From NCBI RefSeq assembly GCF_029767005.1, contig NZ_JARUQR010000001.1, forward strand, positions 739,028 through 803,027: a DNA stretch of 64,000 nt. The letters are read 5' to 3'. This document shows, in pieces, positions 8,039 through 17,682 of the stretch. The notes beneath the pieces were generated by a model that saw nothing but the letters and a program-made list of their open reading frames with translations, did not search any database and was not told the origin of the DNA. The translations under genes and the position numbers were made by a program. How positions within the stretch are numbered: position 1 is the first letter of the stretch; the number at the start of each line of letters is the position of its first letter. This DNA is from Thiomicrorhabdus sp. ZW0627 (GTDB taxonomy: Bacteria; Pseudomonadota; Gammaproteobacteria; Thiomicrospirales; Thiomicrospiraceae).

Positions 8039-10828
8039 ATGGCTGCAGAAAAGCGAGATAAGCAACTTAGAGCAAGAGTGAAATTACTTGGAAGTCTTCT
8101 AGGTGAAATTATTGAAACGCAGGTAGGAAAGCCTGTCCTGGACGCTATTGAAAAACTAAGAACAGGCTACATCCAGCTGGACGACAAAGAAGATCCGGCA
8201 CTGCGCTCCGAACTTACCGCTTTTATCGAAAAGCAATCTCCGGAAGATCTCATTCTGATCATCCGTGCTTTCAACATCTACTTCAGCCTGGTCAATTTGG
8301 CGGAAGAGGAACACCAGTTCCACGAACGTCAAAGCCAGCTTAAATCGGACGGTCCACTATGGGAAGGTTCGGTTCTGAAAACCGTTGAAGAGTTCAAAGC
8401 CAAAAACTTCAGTGCGGACGAGATTCAACAGCTTCTTAACAAGCTTTGTTACATCCCGGTTTTCACTGCACACCCGACTGAATCCAAGCGCCGTGCCGTC
8501 ATGGAAAACCTTCGTAAAATCTTCCTGACTTTAGGCGAGCTTAATGAAGCGGAAGCTTATAACAACCCTTACGCTCAGGATGAAGTCATCCGCAAGCTTC
8601 AATACCAGATTCAGGTTCTGTGGAAAACCGACGAAGTCCGTCGCCAGAAGCCGACTGTTCAGGATGAAATCCGTAACGGGATCTACTACTTCCGTCAATC
8701 CCTATTCACAGCGGTACCGCAGGTTTATCGCTACATGGAACGTGCACTGGCTAGATTCTACCCTGACGACAACATTCAAACACCGAATTTCCTGACCTTC
8801 GGCTCATGGATCGGCGGTGACCGTGACGGAAACCCTTTTGTAACCCATGACACGACAGTAGAAGCCTTATTGCTTCAGACTCGCTCTGTTCTATATGAAT
8901 ATCAGAACCGCGTATTTGATCTGAGTCATAAACTGACCCATTCTCGCTACATCAGCGACATCAACCAGGACTTGTTGAACAAAGCGACCATCGTGGATGC
9001 AGACCTTCAGGAAACTGTCTTCAAAAAACGCCCTGAGCGCTTTAAAGATGAACCTTACCGTCGTTTCCTATACTTGATTCGCGGCCGTCTACAGCAGAAC
9101 TTGAACTATGTGGAAGCCAAGCTGAACGGTACACCGATCAAAAAGTCGAGCTTTGCTTACTCCAGTGAAGACGAGCTGTTGTCTGACTTGCAACTTATCC
9201 ACCAATCACTTTGCGAACACGGTGATGAAAACGTTGCAAACGCCGATCTTCAGGATCTGATCCGTCTGGTTCAGACATTCGGTTTCTTCCTGATGCGTTT
9301 GGATATCCGTCAGGAATCCAATGTTCACAGCGACGCTGTAGCGGATTTGCTATCGCATCTAAACATTGACTACCCTTCCCTATCGGAAGAAGACAAGCTT
9401 GAACTGTTGGCGAGTCACGTTGCATCTGCAACAATCATTGATACCCAGCATTTGAAGCTCGACAAGATGACCAAAGAAGTACTGGAAGTCTTCAATGTTA
9501 TCCGTAAAATGCGCAAAGAAATCAGTCCGAAAGCATTCAACAACTATGTGATCTCAATGACGCACGAAGCCAGCCATGTTATGGAAGTGCTTTTCCTTGC
9601 ACACCAGGCAGGTCTGGCCGGATACAACGCCGGACAACCATACTGCGACATTCAGATCAGCCCGCTTTTCGAAACCATCGAAGACTTGAAACACATCGTT
9701 CCAGTCACTACTTCGTTGCTTGAAAATAGCACATACCGCACCATGCTGCACGCTTCCGGCAACCAACAGGAAATCATGCTGGGCTACTCCGATTCCGCGA
9801 AAGATGGTGGTAACCTGTCTTCAGCTTGGAGTTTGTACCAAGCGCAGCAATCCATCATGGCGGTTGCCGATCAATACGACATCGATTGCCGTCTATTCCA
9901 CGGACGCGGTGGTACAGTCGGACGTGGTGGCGGACCAACTCACCATGCCATCCTGTCACAGCCGACCGGTACGGTACGTGGTGCGATCAAGTTCACCGAA
10001 CAAGGTGAAGTATTGTCATACAAGTACAGTAACGCCGAAACAGCGATGTATGAGCTGTCTCTTGGTGTCACCGGCTTGATGAAAGCCAGTACAGGCTTGA
10101 TCAAACCGACCAAGAAGGACAACCCTGAGCACCTTGAGATCATGCAACAACTCGCAGATCAGGGTGAACACTGCTTCCGTGAACTGACCGACCACACCAA
10201 AGGATTCTTCGAGTTCTTCTACGAAGCGACCCCGGTTACCGAAATCGGTTTGCTGAACATCGGTTCGCGTCCGTCACACCGCAAAAAAGGCAACCTGTCC
10301 AAGTCTTCCATCCGTGCAATTCCATGGATTTTCGGGTGGGCTCAGGCTCGTTTGACCTTCCCTGCATGGCAAGGAACCGGCTATGCTTTGGATAACTGGA
10401 TCAATGAACACGGTGATGCCAAGTTGAAAGAGATGTATGAAAACTGGCCATTCTTTAAAGGCTTGTTGAGCAACATCCAAATGGCACTTTTCAAAACTGA
10501 TCTACAGATCGGTGCAGAATACACCAAGCTTGGCCGCAATCAGGATGATGCCCAGAAGATCTACAACATGATCGCTGAGGAACATACCCGCGGCGTTAAG
10601 CGCATTCTTGAAATCACCGGCAATGAATACCTAATGGCGGAAACCCCGGCATTGGCATTGTCATTGAACCGTCGCACGCCTTACCTGGAACCTTTGAACA
10701 ACATCCAGGTCGCTGTATTGAGACGTTACAAAGATGAAAACACAAGTGAAGAGGAAAAAGCGATCTGGCTGACACCTCTACTTAACAGCATTAACGCCAT
10801 CGCGGCAGGTATGCGAAACACAGGTTGA
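8039..10828 (+). CDS. ppc: Phosphoenolpyruvate carboxylase
   Basis: Adds bicarbonate to phosphoenolpyruvate to give oxaloacetate, the main anaplerotic route into the citric acid cycle. 929 residues from ATG 8039; an in-frame TTG at 8012 lies only just behind the -10 element and is unlikely. Conserved segments include FTAHPTESKRR (near 145; catalytic His), GSWIGGDRDGNPFVT, GYSDSAKDGG, FHGRGGTVGRGGGPTH (glycine-rich loop with catalytic His) and GSRPSHRK near the PEP site. The C-terminus ends in NTG, like bacterial PEPC (aspartate-inhibition site residues plausible, not verified). Monocistronic, with a strong terminator. Confidence 0.97.
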   Translation: MAAEKRDKQLRARVKLLGSLLGEIIETQVGKPVLDAIEKLRTGYIQLDDKEDPALRSELTAFIEKQSPEDLILIIRAFNIYFSLVNLAEEEHQFHERQSQLKSDGPLWEGSVLKTVEEFKAKNFSADEIQQLLNKLCYIPVFTAHPTESKRRAVMENLRKIFLTLGELNEAEAYNNPYAQDEVIRKLQYQIQVLWKTDEVRRQKPTVQDEIRNGIYYFRQSLFTAVPQVYRYMERALARFYPDDNIQTPNFLTFGSWIGGDRDGNPFVTHDTTVEALLLQTRSVLYEYQNRVFDLSHKLTHSRYISDINQDLLNKATIVDADLQETVFKKRPERFKDEPYRRFLYLIRGRLQQNLNYVEAKLNGTPIKKSSFAYSSEDELLSDLQLIHQSLCEHGDENVANADLQDLIRLVQTFGFFLMRLDIRQESNVHSDAVADLLSHLNIDYPSLSEEDKLELLASHVASATIIDTQHLKLDKMTKEVLEVFNVIRKMRKEISPKAFNNYVISMTHEASHVMEVLFLAHQAGLAGYNAGQPYCDIQISPLFETIEDLKHIVPVTTSLLENSTYRTMLHASGNQQEIMLGYSDSAKDGGNLSSAWSLYQAQQSIMAVADQYDIDCRLFHGRGGTVGRGGGPTHHAILSQPTGTVRGAIKFTEQGEVLSYKYSNAETAMYELSLGVTGLMKASTGLIKPTKKDNPEHLEIMQQLADQGEHCFRELTDHTKGFFEFFYEATPVTEIGLLNIGSRPSHRKKGNLSKSSIRAIPWIFGWAQARLTFPAWQGTGYALDNWINEHGDAKLKEMYENWPFFKGLLSNIQMALFKTDLQIGAEYTKLGRNQDDAQKIYNMIAEEHTRGVKRILEITGNEYLMAETPALALSLNRRTPYLEPLNNIQVAVLRRYKDENTSEEEKAIWLTPLLNSINAIAAGMRNTG

Positions 10829-10861
10829 TCCCTTAGAATGGGGCCAATCTAGTGCTTACCA

Positions 10862-10888
10862 AACCCCGCAATCATGCGGGGTTTTTTT
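10862..10888 (+). terminator. Rho-independent terminator after ppc
   Basis: AACCCCGCA / TGCGGGGTT stem with a 3-base loop (ATC) followed by a run of seven T. Confidence 0.9.
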
Positions 10889-10903
10889 ATATCTTATGTT
10901 TTT

Positions 10904-10931
10904 TTGACGAAAAAACGGTATAAGGTATAAT
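10904..10931 (+). promoter_or_regulatory. Sigma-70 promoter of panD
   Basis: TTGACG at 10904-10909, 16-bp spacer, TATAAT at 10926-10931. Transcription would start about 85 bp before the panD ATG, leaving a long leader in which no recognised regulatory fold was seen. Confidence 0.75.
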
Positions 10932-11022
10932 ATCGCGCTCAACATGAGATTTCGCGGTTAAAGAGCGCATCAGTTCCTAACTGAGTAATGGTGATCCCAT
11001 TCAACGAACCATAGAGATAAGT

Positions 11023-11412
11023 ATGCAAGTAACACTCTTAAAATGTAAATTACATCGTGTCACCGCCACACATGTGGAGTTGGATTATGAAGGCTCCTGC
11101 GCAATCGACGGCCACTTGATGGAAGTCGCGGGTATTCGCGAATATGAGCAGATCCAGATCTACAACATCAACAACGGGAAACGCTTCACAACCTATGCGA
11201 TCCGTGCGGAAGACCACAGCGGCATCATCTCTGTAAATGGAGCGGCTGCTCATAAGGCAAATCCGAACGATCTTTTGATCATTGCGGCCTACGCCTCAAT
11301 GAGTGAAGAGGAAGCCGACCAGTTCAAACCGAAACTGGTTTACGTGGATGGTGAAAACAAAATCAGCCACACCCGCAACACCATCCCTACCCAGATGATG
11401 AAAGCGGTTTAA
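11023..11412 (+). CDS. panD: Aspartate 1-decarboxylase
   Basis: Pyruvoyl-dependent enzyme making beta-alanine from aspartate for pantothenate and coenzyme A. 129 residues. The self-cleavage site Gly24-Ser25 lies in YEGSCAID, so Ser25 should become the pyruvoyl group; the Tyr in YNINNGKRF near residue 58 is also conserved. It is separated from panC and panB by the stator genes on the other strand, so the pantothenate genes are clustered but not co-transcribed. Confidence 0.96.
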   Translation: MQVTLLKCKLHRVTATHVELDYEGSCAIDGHLMEVAGIREYEQIQIYNINNGKRFTTYAIRAEDHSGIISVNGAAAHKANPNDLLIIAAYASMSEEEADQFKPKLVYVDGENKISHTRNTIPTQMMKAV

Positions 11413-11487
11413 CAAACTTAAACGCTTCCGCTGATTAACAATATCTAGCTTTCTGAGCAGGCCTGTTTAAAATAACTGAAATTCCTT

Positions 11488-12210
11488 TCAGTGTTTTACA
11501 TTCGGGCCGCCGTCCAAAGGCACAATCAACACCTCAACACGTCTGTTTTTTGCCAGCTCCTGCTCGGTCGTTCCTGTCGTAAGCGGAGCCGTATCAGCCA
11601 AACCGATAGCCTGGGCTTGAGATGCTCGGATAATTCCCCGTTTAACCAATTCCACAATCACACTGGCTGCACGTGCACTGGAAAGCTCCCAGTTAGACTT
11701 GAATCGTCCCCCAACCACAGGTCGCATGTCGGTATGACCAATCACCTTGACCAAAACATCTTCTTTGTAAAACCCCTCAAAGTTGCTCAACATGTCTATG
11801 AATTGTGGCTTCAGTTCAGCCTTTCCCGGATCAAATGCAATTTGCTCGGGAAACGTCACTCGGATCTCGTCACTGCGATTAATATAATCGATCCTGATTG
11901 ACGAACGTCCACGCTGACCAAAGAAGTTTTCAATCAACTCATGATACAACGGGTATAACTCGTTTTTGATCGACTTGTTATCAATCGGAAACTTTGTTTT
12001 ACCGACATCTAAAGAATGAAAATAAGCAGCCTGCTCGTCAGAAAGAACGGAACCGTGCCCTAAAGCATCGGTCAAAGATTCAACAGCCGCTTTATATTTA
12101 GGAATTTCAAGACTGGACATGGCATAAAGTAAAACGAACACAGCCATCAGCAGCGACATTAGATCCGCAAAGGTCATCAACCAAGCCGGACCACCCGCTT
12201 TCTTAGCCAT
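11488..12210 (-). CDS. pomB: Flagellar stator protein, MotB/PomB type
   Basis: Ion-channel and peptidoglycan-anchor subunit of the flagellar motor. About 240 residues: an N-terminal transmembrane segment PAWLMTFADLMSLLMAVFVL carrying the ion-binding Asp, a linker, and an OmpA-like peptidoglycan-binding domain with VKVIGHTDMRP and LSSARAASV. The TFADLMSLLM stretch is closer to Na+-type PomB than to H+-type E. coli MotB, as best remembered. Start ATG 12210 has AGAAGG nine bases upstream and overlaps the pomA stop (ATGGCTAA on this strand), giving translational coupling; ATG 12234 lacks a ribosome-binding site. No other flagellar gene is nearby. Confidence 0.88.
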   Translation of the reverse strand: MAKKAGGPAWLMTFADLMSLLMAVFVLLYAMSSLEIPKYKAAVESLTDALGHGSVLSDEQAAYFHSLDVGKTKFPIDNKSIKNELYPLYHELIENFFGQRGRSSIRIDYINRSDEIRVTFPEQIAFDPGKAELKPQFIDMLSNFEGFYKEDVLVKVIGHTDMRPVVGGRFKSNWELSSARAASVIVELVKRGIIRASQAQAIGLADTAPLTTGTTEQELAKNRRVEVLIVPLDGGPNVKH

Positions 12211-12967
12211 CGTCCGAAACCTTCTTTCGGCCATGCAAATAAGGGGCTAATAAATCACGCATCACCGCTGGGTTATGCCCCTCCGTAATACTGTCTATCG
12301 CCTCGATAATCATCATCTGCCGATAGGATTCGCCCTGAGCCCAGGACTCTATCTTGTCAGCCATAGGCAATGCAAACAAATTGGCGATCATCGCACCGTA
12401 TAACGTGGTCAACATCGCGACCGCCATCGCTGGACCAATACTGCTCGGATCACTCAGATTGGCAAGCATCTGAATCAATCCGACCAAGGTACCCATCATA
12501 CCGAATGCAGGCGCTGCCTCACCCACAGCACGAAATACCCCGGCACCGGTTTCTGCGCCACTGACCAACAATCGATTCTTTTCTTTCAATGCTTGATTGA
12601 CCAAATTCGGGGAATAACCGTCCACCAGCATTCGAATCCCGTCACGGTAGAATTCATGATTGATTTCATAATTCTCCATCCCCAAAACACCTTTCTGGCG
12701 ATTGATTCTCAGCAAATCTTCAGTGATGTCGATCAGCTTATTCAGGTCTTTGATCTGGTTATCAACTTTAAGTACGCTGAACGAGAGGCCGATGGCAGAA
12801 AAGGATTCTTTCATTGAATAGCGGATCATTGTGGCGGCAATCGTCCCACCAACAACGATCATTACGGAGGGAATATTGACAAATAGAGTGATCGAAGACC
12901 CCATTGTCATGGCAACCAAAACAATGGAGATGCCTGCAAACAGACCGATCAGGGTTGAGAAACTCAT
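12203..12967 (-). CDS. pomA: Flagellar stator protein, MotA/PomA type
   Basis: Stator subunit that converts ion flow into torque; inner-membrane protein of 254 residues. Two N-terminal transmembrane segments (LIGLFAGISIVLVAM; VMIVVGGTIAATM), a cytoplasmic loop, and two C-terminal segments carrying MGTLVGLIQML and IGPAMAVAMLTTLYGAM, the MotA/PomA signature. Overall sequence resembles Vibrio PomA more than E. coli MotA. It is the first gene of a two-gene operon with pomB. Ion specificity is inferred from similarity only. Confidence 0.9.
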   Translation of the reverse strand: MSFSTLIGLFAGISIVLVAMTMGSSITLFVNIPSVMIVVGGTIAATMIRYSMKESFSAIGLSFSVLKVDNQIKDLNKLIDITEDLLRINRQKGVLGMENYEINHEFYRDGIRMLVDGYSPNLVNQALKEKNRLLVSGAETGAGVFRAVGEAAPAFGMMGTLVGLIQMLANLSDPSSIGPAMAVAMLTTLYGAMIANLFALPMADKIESWAQGESYRQMMIIEAIDSITEGHNPAVMRDLLAPYLHGRKKVSDDG

Positions 12968-13007
12968 CAGTAAGATTAAACCTCAATTTATATAAGGCTT
13001 ATTGATT

Positions 13008-13856
13008 TTAGCCCAAAACTACGTTGTCCAACAATCTGGTTTGCCCAAGCCTTGCGACAGCGAGAATCACAAAGATTGAATCCTGCTGTGAAGCATCAAG
13101 CAACGTTTTCGGATGCACGATCTTGACGTAATCCACCGCATCAAAGCCAAGGCCTAACAGACTCTGTGTCGCTGCGCTTTCCAACGCTTTAAAATCACGA
13201 TTTCCGGATTCAAGTGCCGTCAATACATCCATTAGCGTCACATACAATTTAGGGGCAATTTCCCGCTGTTCCGGAGTCAGATACTGGTTACGGGAACTCA
13301 AAGCCAAACCGTCTTCGTCCCTGGCTATCGACCCCCTAATCAGGTCAATCGGCATCGCCATATCCCGAACCATCTGTTCGATAACGCAATACTGCTGGTA
13401 ATCTTTTTGCCCAAAAACGGCAACATCCGGCTGAACCATATTGAAGAGTTTGGAAACGACCGTGGTCACACCATCAAAATGACCAGGCCTGCTGGCCCCT
13501 TCAAGCAGACCAGTAAGCTTTTCAGGCACTTTCACCAGAGTCTGTTCTTGGCCACAGGGATACATTTCATCAACCGTCGGATAAAAAACGACGTCCACCC
13601 CGACCGTCTGCATTTTCTGCTGATCCGCTTCAAAAGTACGCGGATAAGAGTCAAAATCCTCATTTGGGCCGAACTGTAAAGGGTTGACGAAGATACTCAC
13701 GACCACTTTATCGCAGTACTCCCTCGCCAACTTCATCAAACTCAAATGGCCTGCATGAAGATTTCCCATCGTCGGTACAAAGCCGACTTTAAGCCCTTTT
13801 GATTTCCATTCACGAACCTGGGTTCGCAACATTTCGACTTGCTTGATTATCTGCAT
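13008..13856 (-). CDS. panC: Pantothenate synthetase
   Basis: ATP-dependent condensation of pantoate with beta-alanine to pantothenate. 282 residues from ATG 13856. The HIGH-like motif is MGNLHAGHLSLM near residue 28, and the KMSKS-like segment is ALSSRNQYL near 180. The ATG overlaps the panB stop as TGATG, so translation is coupled to panB; the longer reading-frame start at 13874 would lie inside panB and is not conserved. One CAGGCCTG lies in the region coding SRPGH. Confidence 0.95.
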   Translation of the reverse strand: MQIIKQVEMLRTQVREWKSKGLKVGFVPTMGNLHAGHLSLMKLAREYCDKVVVSIFVNPLQFGPNEDFDSYPRTFEADQQKMQTVGVDVVFYPTVDEMYPCGQEQTLVKVPEKLTGLLEGASRPGHFDGVTTVVSKLFNMVQPDVAVFGQKDYQQYCVIEQMVRDMAMPIDLIRGSIARDEDGLALSSRNQYLTPEQREIAPKLYVTLMDVLTALESGNRDFKALESAATQSLLGLGFDAVDYVKIVHPKTLLDASQQDSIFVILAVARLGQTRLLDNVVLG

Positions 13857-14647
13857 CAACCAACCTCGTGACACGCTTCCGGGAAGGTACCCGCTTTCAC
13901 CGCCTGCACATAATCGCTCAAGGCCTGCTGAACCGAACCGCCTTCCAACAGAAAATTCTTAGAGAACTTGGGAGACTTGCCAACGGTTAAGCCCAGCATG
14001 TCATGCAATACTAGCACCTGCCCCGAGGTTTCCGATCCGGAACCGATTCCAATGACAGGAATAGCAAGGTTTGCGGTAATTTCCTGCGCAAGCATACTCG
14101 GAACGCACTCCAATACCAGCATATCGATGCCTGCTTCCTGTAAAGCCATCGCTTCTTCTAACAGAAGTTCGGCGGAATCGGAATCCTTACCTTGCACCCG
14201 GTAACCATGCTTTTCGACCGATTGCGGCAAAAGGCCTAGATGACCACATACTGGAATCCCCAAAGACGACAGAGCTGTAACCATAGGCAACACACGCTCC
14301 CCGCCCTCCAGCTTCACCATATTGGCACCGCCCTCTTTCATCAGGCGAGCAGCGGCATGCAATGCATTTTCCAAGGTGGAATCGGACATGAACGGCAAAT
14401 CGGCGATACACCAGGCCTGTTGATTTCCTCTTTGGACCATTTGCGTGTGATAGACCATTTCATCCAACGTCACCGGCAAGGTCGTCACATGACCTTGGAC
14501 CACCATCCCCAGAGAATCACCAACCAGAATCACGTCCACACCGGCTTCCGACAACCAATGACCAAAACTGGCATCGTAAGCCGTCAGACAAACGATTTTT
14601 TCACCATTCTGATATTGTTTCTTGAGTTGTTGCAGTGTCTTATGCAT
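13856..14647 (-). CDS. panB: 3-methyl-2-oxobutanoate hydroxymethyltransferase
   Basis: First committed step of pantothenate synthesis: transfers a hydroxymethyl group from methylene-THF to ketoisovalerate. 263 residues forming a TIM barrel with [10 protein letters not shown], the metal-binding [15 protein letters not shown] and IGIGSG segments. It lies 15 bp after folK and overlaps panC by one base, so folK-panB-panC form one transcript, probably starting at pcnB. Confidence 0.96.
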   Translation of the reverse strand: MHKTLQQLKKQYQNGEKIVCLTAYDASFGHWLSEAGVDVILVGDSLGMVVQGHVTTLPVTLDEMVYHTQMVQRGNQQAWCIADLPFMSDSTLENALHAAARLMKEGGANMVKLEGGERVLPMVTALSSLGIPVCGHLGLLPQSVEKHGYRVQGKDSDSAELLLEEAMALQEAGIDMLVLECVPSMLAQEITANLAIPVIGIGSGSETSGQVLVLHDMLGLTVGKSPKFSKNFLLEGGSVQQALSDYVQAVKAGTFPEACHEVG

Positions 14648-14662
14648 AAAAATCCAATCTTC

Positions 14663-15157
14663 TTAAACCTGAGTGTTTGCTTCCATTGGAACGACAAAAG
14701 TCGTCTCCAAACGCTCGACCAAATTCTCGACCTGACCCTGTTCGGGAATCGTCAGACCGGGTGAAATCTCGGCAAGAGGCAAGAGCACAAAATCCCTGTT
14801 TGCAATTTCTTTATGAGGAAGAGTCAGTCGCTCGCTATCCATTCGCATTCGACCGTAAAGCAAAATATCCAAATCGATACTGCGCTCACCCCAGTGCCGT
14901 TTTTTGACACGCCCCTGTTCACGTTCAATTGCTTGTAACGCATCCAGCAATTTTAATGGCGGAAGAGCGGTTTCCAATAAACAAACCGCATTCAGAAAAT
15001 CGGGTTGATCCTGCGGCCCTAAAGGCTTCGAACTATACAACCTGGATGCTTTCAATAAGCGTGTTTCCGGCAGTGCATCAAGCGCCTGCAACGCTTTTTC
15101 GATTTGACCGGCAGGGTTATCCAGATTACTCCCAAGACCGATATATACCTTCTCCAT
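14663..15157 (-). CDS. folK: 2-amino-4-hydroxy-6-hydroxymethyldihydropteridine pyrophosphokinase
   Basis: Transfers pyrophosphate from ATP to the pterin in folate synthesis. 164 residues from ATG 15157, where the conserved VYIGLGSNL begins; the reading frame is open for a further 89 codons upstream, but that part overlaps pcnB and has no similarity to the family. The catalytic segment RHWGERSIDLDILLYG is intact near residue 93. It starts 13 bp after the pcnB stop, an arrangement (pcnB-folK-panB-panC) common in gammaproteobacteria. Confidence 0.94.
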   Translation of the reverse strand: MEKVYIGLGSNLDNPAGQIEKALQALDALPETRLLKASRLYSSKPLGPQDQPDFLNAVCLLETALPPLKLLDALQAIEREQGRVKKRHWGERSIDLDILLYGRMRMDSERLTLPHKEIANRDFVLLPLAEISPGLTIPEQGQVENLVERLETTFVVPMEANTQV

Positions 15158-15170
15158 CACTTGCAACTCA

Positions 15171-16631
15171 TTATTCGTCAAGAGTCGGCGAAGATTCATC
15201 TCGGCTTTTTTGGCTGCGCTTTCGTAAAAAATTTCGATTGCGGCGCGGTTTACGAGAAGACCGGCGCGGTTTTTTTTCCACTGCGTTGGCAAACGCCACC
15301 CTTTCAACCGCATCCTTCTCTTGATATTCGGTCCACCAATCAAACAAAGCCTGAACTTCAGTCTCCCCTGCTGCTGCACGAACCCCCATGAAATCATAGG
15401 CAGCTCTGAAGCGAGGATGTTCACTTAGTTTCTGAGCTCGCGCCCCCTGTCTTCTTGTCAAGCGACCCTGAAGATTCCAGATATCGCGTATTTGAGCGGT
15501 GAAACGCTTTGGAATAGCCGTACAACGAATCTGCTGTTCAATCACATCATTGGCCGCCGCATACAATGCATCCTGATGCACCATTCCATTATCAAGGTGC
15601 ACCTGTTTTCTCTGAATCATCGGCTCCCACAGCATGGCGGAAAACAGGAAAGCCGGATTGACGGTTTTTCCGCTTTGGATGCGTTCATCCGTGCTCTTGA
15701 GCGCTTCAATAACCATCATACGTGGAAAGCCTTCCGACTCTTCCGACAAAATCTGTTCGGTCAACGGGAAAAGATAGGTAAAAAGGTTGTAGTGACGCAA
15801 TTTCTCGAAGACTGAAATACCGGCACCGCTGTGAAACAGTTTTAACACCTCTTCAAACATTCGTGCATTCGAAACATCCGCTAACAAGTGTCCCAATTCA
15901 GCAATCGGCGCTTCGGTTCTGGCTTCAATATTAAAGCCCAATTTGGCTGCAAAACGCACGGCACGGATCATTCTCACTGGGTCTTCACGATAACGAGTGA
16001 CCGGATCTCCGATCAAACGTAACTGCCCGGACTTAATGTCATCCAAACCGCCCGCATAATCGATAATCGAAAAATCTTTAATGTTGTAGTACAAAGAATT
16101 GACGGTGAAATCGCGACGCCAGACATCCTCATCAATGGTGCCGTATACATTGTCGCGCACCAAACGCCCGGAATCATCCACCTCACGGGCTTTGCCACTC
16201 AAACGACCTTTACGTCCGAAATAATCCTGACGATTTTCACCGTCTCCCTGTCCTCTGAACGTCGCCACTTCAATGACAGTACGCCCGAAACGGACATGAG
16301 CCAGACGGAAACGTCTTCCAATTACCTGACAGCGACGCTTGAAAACGGCTTTGACTTCATCCGGATCGGCATCGGTGACAACATCGAAATCCTTAGGTTC
16401 CAAACCTAGCAACAAATCCCTGACACAACCGCCTACCAGATAAGCTTCATAACCCGCGCGCTTTAGGCCGTACAGCACATCCAGAGCTGACTTATCAATA
16501 TCACGACGTGAAATTCCGTGCTCTTCACGGGAAATAATTCTTGGCGTTTTGTTGGGTTGAATGTGTGCAGCAGTTTTCGCAGTTTTACGATGGGATAGAT
16601 AGGATGAGATTTTTCGAATGATTCGTTGCAT
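15171..16631 (-). CDS. pcnB: Poly(A) polymerase I
   Basis: Adds 3' poly(A) tails that promote mRNA decay. 486 residues: a basic N-terminus, the nucleotidyltransferase core with YLVGGCVRDLLLG and the catalytic DFDVVTDA, RRFRLAHVRFG, an RNA-binding neck, and a C-terminal tail very rich in Arg, Lys and Ser. The basic tail is typical of PcnB rather than CCA-adding enzymes. It heads the pcnB-folK-panB-panC cluster. Confidence 0.95.
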   Translation of the reverse strand: MQRIIRKISSYLSHRKTAKTAAHIQPNKTPRIISREEHGISRRDIDKSALDVLYGLKRAGYEAYLVGGCVRDLLLGLEPKDFDVVTDADPDEVKAVFKRRCQVIGRRFRLAHVRFGRTVIEVATFRGQGDGENRQDYFGRKGRLSGKAREVDDSGRLVRDNVYGTIDEDVWRRDFTVNSLYYNIKDFSIIDYAGGLDDIKSGQLRLIGDPVTRYREDPVRMIRAVRFAAKLGFNIEARTEAPIAELGHLLADVSNARMFEEVLKLFHSGAGISVFEKLRHYNLFTYLFPLTEQILSEESEGFPRMMVIEALKSTDERIQSGKTVNPAFLFSAMLWEPMIQRKQVHLDNGMVHQDALYAAANDVIEQQIRCTAIPKRFTAQIRDIWNLQGRLTRRQGARAQKLSEHPRFRAAYDFMGVRAAAGETEVQALFDWWTEYQEKDAVERVAFANAVEKKPRRSSRKPRRNRNFLRKRSQKSRDESSPTLDE

Positions 16632-16722
16632 GGAATGCCGTAAGTTAGCGTCTGAAAATTAAGTGCCCATTTTAGCCGCTTTTCCTCAGAGTTCAAAGTA
16701 TTAGATGGTTTTGCTGGGCTTT

Positions 16723-17391
16723 TTAAATCACTTTTTCATAGACTTTGGTCTCTCCAAGCAATTCCACCTCTTTTTCAATACAGACATCCATCAATTCCTG
16801 TAAAAAAGAACTGAAAAACGGGCAGGAAATCGCCTGCTTGGAAACCTGCTCTTTAATTTCAACGTAAGATCCATTGACCGACATGGGCTGAACCCCGTAT
16901 TTACGAAGCTTACGCAAATTCATATCCAGGTAACGATCCAGCTTCTGATTGCTTCGCGTTTGCCGTACTCGATCAAGAAAACTGTCGATTACCTCTTGGG
17001 TGAGCGCCTGGAACCGGGGTTCTCCGGCAATATGAAACACCTCATGATGGCAGGTCGTCAATTGATGATGAGCACACTCGTCAGTGAAAAACTTGATTGC
17101 AACCGTGTACTCGGACGGAATCCCATGAGAGTTGTGAGGTGAATACCATTCCAACAACCCTTCAATGACGACTCGCACAACCCTCTCATCTCCAAGATTA
17201 CGCATCGCCTGTAATGCCTGCAACTTGGGAAAACGAATCTCTTCGTTCATCGCATCTACAATGGATACCGTAGACCAGTGATATTTGGCGGGATCCCTCT
17301 GTTCGGTAAAAGAGGAAATTACCTGTTCACGATTCATGAATTCCAGATAATCGCCACGGCCATCTTCAAAAATACGAAATAAATAAATCAA
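16723..17391 (-). CDS. Hypothetical protein, 222 residues
   Basis: Not recognised. No signal peptide or transmembrane segment is evident. A helix-rich stretch ALQAMRNLGDERVVRVVIEGLLEW (residues about 59-82, whole span not a known signature) resembles a single HEAT-like repeat, and a His/Cys-containing stretch ECAHHQLTTCHHEVFHIAGE (about 109-128) could bind metal. The frame is clean and the codon use looks like its neighbours, so it is probably real. It is divergent from the tetR operon, with 291 bp between them. Confidence 0.6.
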   Translation of the reverse strand: MIYLFRIFEDGRGDYLEFMNREQVISSFTEQRDPAKYHWSTVSIVDAMNEEIRFPKLQALQAMRNLGDERVVRVVIEGLLEWYSPHNSHGIPSEYTVAIKFFTDECAHHQLTTCHHEVFHIAGEPRFQALTQEVIDSFLDRVRQTRSNQKLDRYLDMNLRKLRKYGVQPMSVNGSYVEIKEQVSKQAISCPFFSSFLQELMDVCIEKEVELLGETKVYEKVI

Positions 17392-17616
17392 ATCAGCATC
17401 CGTCCCTGTCTGCCAAACACAAAATCTAAAACCGTAAAAAGCAAAACGTTTTCATTTTAACCAATTGCACTAAGTCTACTTTATTTCACGCTTAATAAAA
17501 AGATTTATTTTTTCTAAATCAAGTACTTAGATGAAGTAAGAAAATACGTATTTCACCGCAGGAAACTTTTATTCACTTGTAAGCTTTAAGCAAAACAACC
17601 AACCAAATGAAAATCA

Positions 17617-17659
17617 TTGACACTGAGTTTAGAACATGTATTCTAGAACAATCATTCTA
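17617..17659 (+). promoter_or_regulatory. tetR promoter with two overlapping operators
   Basis: TTGACA (17617-17622), 16-bp spacer, TATTCT (17639-17644). Two 16-bp palindromes TAGAA-N6-TTCTA at 17630-17645 and 17644-17659 share a central TA and cover the -10 region and start point. This is the layout expected for autorepression by the TetR protein encoded 24 bp downstream. Confidence 0.6.
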
Positions 17660-17682
17660 AAGATTCGTTTAAAGGAAAAATC

